Shown here: positions 1-5,583 of the stretch, piece by piece
How the letters are laid out: each line of letters begins with the position of its first letter
Position numbering within the stretch: position 1 is the stretch's first letter
Source: JAGQSZ01 sp049672765
GTDB taxonomy: Bacteria > Actinomycetota > Acidimicrobiia > Acidimicrobiales > Microtrichaceae
Length of the DNA: 5,583 nt
NCBI GenBank assembly: GCA_049672765.1
Contig: JBATWQ010000138.1
Location: 1 to 5,583, forward strand
Direction of reading: 5' to 3'
Notes under the pieces: model-generated
What the model saw: the letters and a program-made list of their open reading frames with translations, nothing else
What the model was told of the DNA's origin: nothing
Database searches by the model: none
Translations under genes and position numbers: made by a program

Positions 1-3000
1 TCGACGAATGGCACACCGGACGCCTCGGCGAGGAGTTCGCGGCGCCGCGCGACTTCGCGGCCAAGGCGGTCCACGAGTCGCCCCAGACGCTCGCTGTCGT
101 CGCTCCGCACCACCTCACCGACGTTCACCAGGGGTCTGATCTGTTGGAGCGCTCCCGCTCCACCGTCGATCCCGTACAGGTGCAGGTCCTCGGGAGCAAA
201 GCGTCCGGTGAGGTCCGAGGCGATCCGGCGCAGGGTTGTCGTCCTTCCCGATCCGAAGACTCCCGTGACCAGCAGATGCCCCTCCGTGGTCAGGTCGACG
301 ACATGGGGCTCGCGTTGCTGACGACGAAGGTCCTCGGTCAACCCGACGGCCGTCTGCAGATGACTCGGAGGTTGCGAAGCGCCGCCACCGTCGGTGGCCG
401 TCGTGTTGCTGTACTCCGCTAGTTGTTCATCGGTGAGGACGCTGGGCAGCGGCTCCAGCCACAGACTCCGGGCCGGTTCGATCCCCTCGGTCTGGGCTGC
501 CCGGCCGACTGCTTCGACCACCAGATCAAGTTCGGTGCGCGAACCGCTGGCCTCCCGATGAGGAGACGCCCCGTCGAGCCGCACGGCCCGAACCGCGGAG
601 GTCTCATCCCGAACCGGCCGGGCTATCCGCGCCGCGCGGAACGACCGCAGCGAGTCGCCAGCTCCCAGTCGGATGATCCCCACGCCTGGTGATCCGTCGG
701 GGATCCGGGCGGCGTCCCGGGTGCCCAGGATTTCCATCGATTCGGAATCGGCGACCACCCGGAGACAGATCCACAGGTTCGTGTTGGTCCGGATGGCGTG
801 GGTTATCGCCCCCGCAGGACTCTGGGTTGCAAGAAGCAGGTGGATCCCCAGGCTCCTGCCCTGCGTCGCAACTGTGTCCAATCGACTCTTGACCCCCGGC
901 AGACGTTGCACGAGAAGGGCGAACTCGTCGATCACCACCAGAAGGTTGGGTAGCCGTTCGACTTCCTTACCCAGCGCCTCGTAGGCCTTGATGTCGCTGA
1001 CCCGGGCTGAGTCCAACAGACGCTTGCGTCGGTCGATCTCCGCGTCGAGAGAGGTGAAGGCCCGCTCGGCAAGCGTCTCGTCGTTCTCAATGTCGGTAAC
1101 CATCCCCACGACGTGGGGTAGGGATCCGAACTGGGCGAACGTGGAACCGCCCTTGAAGTCGATCAGGAACAGGTTGAGGCGATCGGGCGGGTTCTGGAGC
1201 ACCAGTGCCGTGATGACGCTCTGCAGCAGTTCGCTCTTGCCGGATCCGGTCGTGCCGGCGATCATTCCGTGGGGTCCGTCGCGCCGGATCCCGATAGTCA
1301 CCGGATCGCCCGAGTCCTCGGCACCAACCGCAACGGTGAGCGGAGCGCTGCGATGGTGTTTCCAGGATTCGGCGACGTCGACGTCGGCCGCGGTGCCAAG
1401 CCCTAGCAACTCGACGAGTCCTCCCGAGCCACTGGCTTCCCTGGCCCCGGTGATACGGGCGAGTTCGATCGCGAGTGCCTCGGCGCGGCGGGTTTCGACG
1501 ACGTCCACCCACAGCGCGCCCTCGGGCGCGTTGCGGTAGCGACCGGTCACATAGCCGTAGGGCCTCCCGTCCTGGTCGTGGATCGCCAGGAAGGCCGCCA
1601 CCCCGCCCGGAAGTTGTCGCTGATCGTCTGAGCCGACGATCACCAGTGTGCGATCCTGAGCACGTCCGATCAGCTTGGCCACGTCGTAACGGATGGTTGA
1701 GTCCGGTATGACGATCAGCGTGACAGGGCCGAAGAGCCCGCCCGCTCCCCCGGCGTTTCTCGTTCCGTTGGCACCGCCGTCCAGCGACTCTGCCGCTCGC
1801 AACAGGACCTCGTTGGCGCCAGAGTTGGAACTGCTCAAACCGCCGGTCGGCACCTGGGGAAACCACCGACACCATTCCCACGAATTGTCGGTTCCGGCGA
1901 CCCAGATTCGCAACTGGTCGGGCGGCAGTTGAGTTGCGGCCTCAAGGATCATCCGATTCAACAGGCCGCGGACGTTCTGGCGGGTTCCTGTGACCCCGAA
2001 TGAACCCAGCGAGGTCGACGGTACCGTGATCGGAACCTCACTGAGCCAGCGGTGGCGCTCCCCCAGTTCATCAACCAGCGGGGTCAGTTCGGAGCGCTCT
2101 CCACGAGGCTCCTCGATGTCGATGGCCGCCGGCCGTGTACCGGTCCCGATACGAACCTCGAGCGCGTCGTGATCGGAAGGCCGACGTTCCCAGATGCGCG
2201 GAGAGCCCGCCGCGATTCTGGTTGCAAGTGCGTCAATTTCGGGATACAGGTCAAACAGACGAGCGGACTGGGACTGGCGGACGTTGTCCAGCTCGTCGTC
2301 CAGTTCGTCGATCCGACCGAGGAACACGGTCACTTTGTGGCGACGACGCGACTGGTCTCCAAAGATCGACGCCAGGATGCTTACGATTCCGATTCCACCG
2401 GTGATCAGGCCGAAGATCGCATAAGACGGGTTCACGATCGCGAGTGTCAGACCGATCAGCACCGCTCCCAGTCCGCCGGCGATCTGCCAAACCATTCCCC
2501 GGCCTCGCAGCGAAGTCGTCTCGGGGACTTCCAACGCTCCGACGTGATGGACCTGTACCGGGTCGACGGTGCGGGGAAGCTGGTTGATCCGCCTCGGCTG
2601 CCTGGTCGGCCATTTTCTGCCCCGCGCGGCGGCCAACTCAGATGCGTCACCTTCGCCAAGCACCAGTTGTTCGCCGGACCAAATGCCCGTCGCGTGCCAT
2701 AGGTCGTCGGGATGTAGCAGGGCTCCGTCACGTGGCCTGTAGAGCAGTGTCTGCTGGGATGTTGTCGGAACCTGCGCGGCAATCGCGGCAGTCGCCTGGG
2801 CGACCGTGGCGCCGGTCGGGGCTGCGACAGACATCTGGACGGTGCTTTCGTCACCTTCGAGCGAAACGCGCACGTTCATGTCGTCCGAACTCGGTCCGCT
2901 TCGGAACGTGGCGCTCATATCCGAGCGACCGAAGGTCAGGACATCACCGTCCGCCAGTCGTGCACGGCCGTCGACGGGTGCACCGTTCATGAAGGTGTGG

Positions 3001-3491
3001 TTCGACGAGGCCAGGTCCTCGATTTCCACCACGCTCCCGGAGATGTGGAACACCGCGTGGTTTCGGGACATCGTCGGGTCTTCGGTCGAGATGTCGCACT
3101 GTGGATCCCGACCGACTGTCATTTGATCGACGATCGTTTTGGCTACCTCGCGGCCGTTGATGGCGACCAGCACCGCGTCCGAAGCAGCGGCGTCGGAGTA
3201 GCGGGACAGTCGCAACACAACCATCGTGGTCGCACCGATTTTCAACAGGTCACCTGGCGAGAGCGAGGTCTGGTCGATCCGATCGCCGTTGACCCGCGTC
3301 CCGTCGAGTGACTGCAGGTCGGTGACGGTGAGCCCTGAATCCGAGACGTCGATCCGACAGTGCCGACGACTCACCGTGGAGTCCGATAGTCGGATATTTC
3401 CCTCGCGCCCGAGCATCACCGAACCGTCGATCGGAGTGGTCAGGCCACGATCAGGTCCCGAGGTGACACGAATGAACAGACCGTCGGTCAT
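1..3491 (-). CDS. EssC-like FHA/FtsK-SpoIIIE membrane ATPase, type VII secretion type (3' end outside window)
   Basis: The reading frame is uninterrupted from ATG at 3491 to the left edge, giving 1163 complete codons and no stop, so the C terminus is missing. Visible order: FHA1 (about residues 5-95; G28-R29, S41-RR-H44, N68-G69); FHA2 (about 107-196; G127-R128, S142-RN-H145, N169-G170); a possible ubiquitin-like fold (about 205-280); two membrane helices (about 335-353 and 357-377); an EssC/EccC-type signature W434-E-R-R-P; a degenerate ATPase-like domain (about 490-690, with G499-VTGTR and W538-EWCRWFP); a full FtsK motor domain with Walker A G746-TTGSGKS-753, Walker B LLVVID855-E856 and sensor-like T889-Q890; then a second FtsK domain with P-loop-like G1077-VFGSGRT-1084. 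From family knowledge, such proteins are hexamerising membrane motors that export WXG100-type substrates, with the motors in the cytoplasm. EssC is roughly 1,480 residues, so perhaps a quarter is missing. The start lies 11 bases after the upstream stop and lacks a clear Shine-Dalgarno, suggesting translational coupling. The FtsK family and EssC-like architecture are secure; the secretion role is inferred, because no substrate gene is visible. Confidence 0.93.
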   Translation of the reverse strand, partial: MTDGLFIRVTSGPDRGLTTPIDGSVMLGREGNIRLSDSTVSRRHCRIDVSDSGLTVTDLQSLDGTRVNGDRIDQTSLSPGDLLKIGATTMVVLRLSRYSDAAASDAVLVAINGREVAKTIVDQMTVGRDPQCDISTEDPTMSRNHAVFHISGSVVEIEDLASSNHTFMNGAPVDGRARLADGDVLTFGRSDMSATFRSGPSSDDMNVRVSLEGDESTVQMSVAAPTGATVAQATAAIAAQVPTTSQQTLLYRPRDGALLHPDDLWHATGIWSGEQLVLGEGDASELAAARGRKWPTRQPRRINQLPRTVDPVQVHHVGALEVPETTSLRGRGMVWQIAGGLGAVLIGLTLAIVNPSYAIFGLITGGIGIVSILASIFGDQSRRRHKVTVFLGRIDELDDELDNVRQSQSARLFDLYPEIDALATRIAAGSPRIWERRPSDHDALEVRIGTGTRPAAIDIEEPRGERSELTPLVDELGERHRWLSEVPITVPSTSLGSFGVTGTRQNVRGLLNRMILEAATQLPPDQLRIWVAGTDNSWEWCRWFPQVPTGGLSSSNSGANEVLLRAAESLDGGANGTRNAGGAGGLFGPVTLIVIPDSTIRYDVAKLIGRAQDRTLVIVGSDDQRQLPGGVAAFLAIHDQDGRPYGYVTGRYRNAPEGALWVDVVETRRAEALAIELARITGAREASGSGGLVELLGLGTAADVDVAESWKHHRSAPLTVAVGAEDSGDPVTIGIRRDGPHGMIAGTTGSGKSELLQSVITALVLQNPPDRLNLFLIDFKGGSTFAQFGSLPHVVGMVTDIENDETLAERAFTSLDAEIDRRKRLLDSARVSDIKAYEALGKEVERLPNLLVVIDEFALLVQRLPGVKSRLDTVATQGRSLGIHLLLATQSPAGAITHAIRTNTNLWICLRVVADSESMEILGTRDAARIPDGSPGVGIIRLGAGDSLRSFRAARIARPVRDETSAVRAVRLDGASPHREASGSRTELDLVVEAVGRAAQTEGIEPARSLWLEPLPSVLTDEQLAEYSNTTATDGGGASQPPSHLQTAVGLTEDLRRQQREPHVVDLTTEGHLLVTGVFGSGRTTTLRRIASDLTGRFAPEDLHLYGIDGGAGALQQIRPLVNVGEVVRSDDSERLGRLVDRLGREVARRRELLAEASGVPFV

Positions 3492-3502
3492 CGAAGAACG
3501 TC

Positions 3503-5371
3503 TCAGCAGGCGTTCGGAGTACCTGGGATCAAATTGATCGCCAGGGAAGCGGTCTTGGTCTGCCCGTCACGGGATGTAACCGTGGCGGTGACAGTTGCAC
3601 TACCCGGATTCAACCCGCTCGTATCGAAGTTCGCCGAGGTCTTGTCGTTGTAGTAGCTACCGCCGCTCCAACGGATCGAGGACCACGGGACGTTGATGTT
3701 CACACTTAGCGTGTAGTTGCAGACCAGACCCTCTGGCGGGATGTACCAATTCTGTGAACCAGAGATCGAAACCCTCAGAGGAGTCGGCGGCGGCTTGGGC
3801 GCGGCTGTCGTGGTGGTCACCACGGGGGGCGGCGGGGCAACGGTTCCGGTTCCGGTCGGGGTCTTGCTCGTGGTTGTCTTCTTACCCGTCGCCGTATCTT
3901 GGGGTCGGGTCACCACCTCGGCTTTGACGTCTGCGGGCGGCACAACCGGCAGTTGGACCGCAACGGCGTATGACACCGATGAGGTTGCCCCGAAGCGGCT
4001 GGTGGCAACGACCTTCAGTACGTTCTCGCCTAGCCCCAGACCGCTGATCACGTGGGACCAGGTTCCATCAGGTCTGACAACGGGTTTGATAGCCGGTCTG
4101 CCACCCGGCTTCACGTCCACAATCTCGACTGTCGAGGTCGGATCGGTCGCTCCGGTCAGGGTGAAGGTGCTCTCGGTCAGTTGTAGTCCAGCCGGCGAGA
4201 TGACCTTGACTGTGGGAAGTGCCGCACGCTCGGCGGCGAACTCCTTGTCCGACTTGAGCTGATCTGCCTTCCATTTGTTCAATTGCTTCACGGTTGTCTT
4301 CGGGTCGACCTTGATCGTGTAGCGGAACTCTGACTTCTCTTTCGGCTTCAACGAGATGTCCCATGCGATCACCGGATCATCCTTGATGACCTGGTGCGCC
4401 GGCTCCGATCTGATTGCAGATGCCTTCGGAACGAGTGACTTCGGCACGACCTCGTAATGCTTTCCCGAGACCGCCTTGTCGGTCCGGTTCGCGACCACCA
4501 GTTCGCCGACCAGCGTCTCTCCATCGACCGCCCAAGTTCGGCTGACCGTTCCGACCGGAGTGGCGGCATCGGTGAACTCGACCGAGACCTGCTTCGCCGC
4601 CGACGACAGTCGAGTTGGTTCGGAGTCCCTTCCCATCCACAATGCGATGGCGCCGATTGCCACTACGAGAACCCCGGCGCCGATCGCTCCCAGTAGAACC
4701 GGCTGGCGACTCTTGTTCCCGGAGGGCATTGGCGCCGGCTCATCCAGATCCACGGCGTCATCTTCGGAAGCGAAGGTCGCCGCAGCGTCGTCCTCGACGG
4801 GAAGCTGACCGGTGGTCGGACCATCGGTGACCGGGTCATGGTTCGGCAGGGAACTTTCGACAGGCAGAACCCGCTCCGGCTCCGCAGCCCGCTCCTGCTC
4901 CGCGACCGGTTCCCGCTCCGGCTCCGAAACGACAACCGACTCGGGCAGGATCGTGGCCGCTACCGCTCCATCGTCGAAGCTGTGTGAAGGGCTCTCGTCA
5001 TCTCTCGATGAGGTGTTCTCGATGCTGCGGGTCAGCGTCGGAGGCTCGGCCTCGGCCTCGAGTAGCCCCAATGCGTAGGACCAGACCTGGACCGCAAAAT
5101 CTGCCGTTGCGCCATCGAGTCCTGTTGCGCTGAGAACTGCAACGGCACCGTCGACATCGATGCTCTTTGACATCAGTCGTTCGGGGATCTGCTCGCTCGC
5201 AGCGCGGACAACGGCGTCGATCTCAACCCGGCGGGTTCGTGCCTGCGCCCCCAGAACGTCGCTGACCATTCCCTGAATGCGACGTGGCTCGGAAACGACG
5301 TTCGTGCCTGCCCGTCGTACCGCCTCTGCCACTGCCCGGGCTACGAGAACCTCATCAGTCGCGTCTCCCAT
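3503..5371 (-). CDS. single-pass membrane protein with helical cytoplasmic domain and extracytoplasmic Ig-like domains
   Basis: I do not recognise a named family for the whole 622-residue protein. In order: a helical N-terminal domain (about 3-106, ending W97-SYALGLL); an acidic Pro/Glu linker (107-222) with EPER/EQER repeats; one membrane helix (about 223-247) preceded by K220 and R222, predicting N terminus inside and C terminus outside; a beta-sandwich (about 260-356) with VPKSL at 309-313, DDPVIAW at 331-337 and a YTIKV strand; a short charged helix (362-384); a bacterial Ig-like domain (388-473) with PDGTW at 434-438; a Pro/Thr linker (about 476-531); and a final beta domain (532-617). 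The only cysteines are C551 and the last residue C622, so a disulfide is possible. The ATG at 5371 is chosen because AGGGAGAG sits just upstream and the folded domain begins there. A GTG at 5398 with GGAG eight bases upstream is a realistic alternative. The frame stays open to the right edge, and an ATG at 5515 would add 48 residues that resemble no domain. It probably forms an operon with the downstream FtsK-type ATPase, as an accessory, anchoring or sensing subunit. That role is inference. Confidence 0.9.
   Translation of the reverse strand: MGDATDEVLVARAVAEAVRRAGTNVVSEPRRIQGMVSDVLGAQARTRRVEIDAVVRAASEQIPERLMSKSIDVDGAVAVLSATGLDGATADFAVQVWSYALGLLEAEAEPPTLTRSIENTSSRDDESPSHSFDDGAVAATILPESVVVSEPEREPVAEQERAAEPERVLPVESSLPNHDPVTDGPTTGQLPVEDDAAATFASEDDAVDLDEPAPMPSGNKSRQPVLLGAIGAGVLVVAIGAIALWMGRDSEPTRLSSAAKQVSVEFTDAATPVGTVSRTWAVDGETLVGELVVANRTDKAVSGKHYEVVPKSLVPKASAIRSEPAHQVIKDDPVIAWDISLKPKEKSEFRYTIKVDPKTTVKQLNKWKADQLKSDKEFAAERAALPTVKVISPAGLQLTESTFTLTGATDPTSTVEIVDVKPGGRPAIKPVVRPDGTWSHVISGLGLGENVLKVVATSRFGATSSVSYAVAVQLPVVPPADVKAEVVTRPQDTATGKKTTTSKTPTGTGTVAPPPPVVTTTTAAPKPPPTPLRVSISGSQNWYIPPEGLVCNYTLSVNINVPWSSIRWSGGSYYNDKTSANFDTSGLNPGSATVTATVTSRDGQTKTASLAINLIPGTPNAC
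4870..4926 (-). repeat. three in-frame 15-base repeats encoding EPER/EQER units
   Basis: The 15-mer CCCGCTCCGGCTCCG (plus-strand view) occurs exactly at 4870-4884 and 4912-4926. A copy with one mismatch, CCCGCTCCTGCTCCG, lies between them at 4888-4902. The outer copies are 42 bases apart and the inner one is 18 bases from the first, all multiples of three. They encode acidic/basic EPER, EQER, EPER units in the cytoplasmic linker (about residues 150-167) of the membrane protein. The array probably arose by slippage or short duplication and could vary in copy number between strains without shifting the frame. Confidence 0.75.
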
Positions 5372-5381
5372 GACTCTCCCT
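5372..5381 (-). promoter_or_regulatory. ribosome binding site for the membrane protein gene
   Basis: On the minus strand AGGGAGAG occupies 5381 to 5374, followed by TC and then ATG at 5371. The purine run fits pairing with the 16S anti-Shine-Dalgarno, with about 4-5 bases between its core and the start codon. It decides the start in favour of 5371 over the ATG at 5515, which is preceded only by GGCGAGACA. The competing GTG at 5398 has GGAG at 5410-5407. Confidence 0.6.
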
Positions 5382-5450
5382 GTGCCGAATACTCCCACGG
5401 ACCATTCTCCGCTGAAGGGTAGAGCCTTCAAATCACCGGAGCGACGGGAA

Positions 5451-5477
5451 ATCCTACCCACCACAACTTTCGAGCAA
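5451..5477 (-). promoter_or_regulatory. weak candidate promoter upstream of the two-gene unit
   Basis: On the minus strand a TTGCTC hexamer (5477-5472) is followed after 15 bases by TAGGAT (5456-5451). TAGGAT fits the TANNNT pattern of actinobacterial -10 boxes. The spacer is shorter than the usual 17-18 bases, and the first hexamer matches only the TTG part of the -35 consensus. This is the best housekeeping-type candidate in the leader, but it could be chance. If it is real, transcripts would start within about 5435-5450 and the ATG at 5515 could not be used. Confidence 0.2.
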
Positions 5478-5583
5478 GGGGCTTCAGAACTGCTTCGAGC
5501 CCGCTGAAATCGCATTGTCTCGCCGAGCCGGGCCCAACTCGGAGGGTGGCTCGCTGCGCCCCTCAGTTGCCTTGGTCTTTGTT

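Larger units (their letters stand above)
5372..5583. other. leader/intergenic stretch at the right edge
   Basis: No complete gene is visible here. On the minus strand one frame entering from the edge reads NKDQGN and stops at TGA (5565-5563), which could be the tail of an upstream co-directional gene but is too short to judge. The frame of the downstream membrane protein also stays open across the whole stretch, so a longer N terminus cannot be formally excluded. Its residues there (Ser/Arg-rich, one Cys) do not resemble a domain. The stretch holds the ribosome binding site and weak promoter candidate listed separately, and two short inverted repeats (5523-5542 and 5542-5564) without a T-tract. 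Confidence 0.5.

Noticed and set aside
988..1539. Long plus-strand reading frame (183 codons) and its neighbours opposite the FtsK domain
   Set aside because: It lies antisense to the Walker A and motor core, its translation is Ser/Arg-rich with no domain pattern, and it has no Shine-Dalgarno. GC-rich codon bias produces such shadow frames.
1087..1881. Minus-strand reading frame of 264 codons inside the ATPase gene
   Set aside because: It is a frame-shifted reading of the same strand; its product is Arg/Gly-rich low complexity, while the other frame gives conserved EssC/FtsK motifs throughout.
2052..2702. Plus-strand reading frame of 216 codons
   Set aside because: It is antisense to the region encoding the ATPase membrane segments and linker. 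No recognisable motif and no ribosome binding site were seen.
3489..3505. Possible frameshift fusing the membrane protein to the ATPase
   Set aside because: The upstream frame ends in a clear TGA after a complete beta domain, and the downstream ATG opens exactly at a typical FHA N terminus. No slippery heptamer is seen in the 11-base gap.
3809..3824. Inverted repeat CGTGGTG-GT-CACCACG resembling an operator
   Set aside because: It falls in the codons of the Thr/Val/Pro-rich linker (ACC/ACG/GTG runs), where such symmetry arises by composition; it is deep inside a gene and has no second copy.
3717..4262. Plus-strand reading frame of 181 codons with Val/Gly/Thr-rich runs
   Set aside because: The low-complexity runs are the antisense of the Pro/Thr linker and beta strands of the membrane protein, so the apparent hydrophobic stretch is an artefact.
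5372..5515. N-terminal extension from ATG 5515 giving a 670-residue membrane protein
   Set aside because: Its start has only a weak purine run upstream, the added 48 residues do not resemble a domain or signal peptide, and a better ribosome binding site precedes the ATG at 5371.
5523..5564. Two adjacent short inverted repeats (CCGAG/CTCGG and GAGGG/CCCTC) as a possible terminator of an upstream gene
   Set aside because: The stems are only about five base pairs, there is no T-tract on the minus strand, and no upstream gene is demonstrated. Chance is likely in GC-rich sequence.

Overview
This window comes from a GC-rich bacterium, most likely an actinobacterium. Third codon positions favour G and C (GTC, GAC, ATC, CTG, CGG), and the encoded proteins look like a type VII secretion-type ATPase and its membrane neighbour. 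I cannot name a genus. GC content was judged by eye, not counted.

The layout is simple. Both genes are on the minus strand, so they read from the right edge to the left edge. Positions 5583 to 5372 are a leader or intergenic stretch. Positions 5371 to 3503 encode a 622-residue single-pass membrane protein: a helical N-terminal cytoplasmic domain, an acidic linker, one membrane segment, then a string of extracytoplasmic beta-sandwich domains. After an 11-base gap, positions 3491 to 1 encode at least 1163 residues of an FHA-FHA-(ubiquitin-like)-TM-TM-FtsK/SpoIIIE protein. This second gene is still open at the window edge, so its C terminus is missing. It fills 3.5 kb that has no other credible gene.

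The large protein has the architecture of EssC, the motor ATPase of Firmicute-type (T7SSb) type VII secretion. Mycobacterial EccC lacks N-terminal FHA domains. The first full FtsK motor domain has intact Walker A and B motifs. The second has Arg in place of the P-loop Lys. The upstream protein has a topology that would suit a secretion-channel accessory or sensor subunit: cytoplasmic head, one helix, long outer stalk. Tight spacing suggests the two genes are co-transcribed, and possibly translationally coupled. No WXG100 substrate, EccB/EccD/EccE, EsaA/EssA/EssB, kinase, phosphatase or mycosin gene lies in the window, so assignment to a working type VII system rests on the ATPase alone.

The most interesting material is the possible FHA-FHA-ubiquitin-like fusion on the ATPase, the unusual FHA contact residues, the second P-loop substitution, and the uncharacterised multi-domain membrane partner. 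That partner has only two cysteines, one of them its very last residue. No RNA genes, mobile elements, CRISPR arrays or attachment sites were seen.
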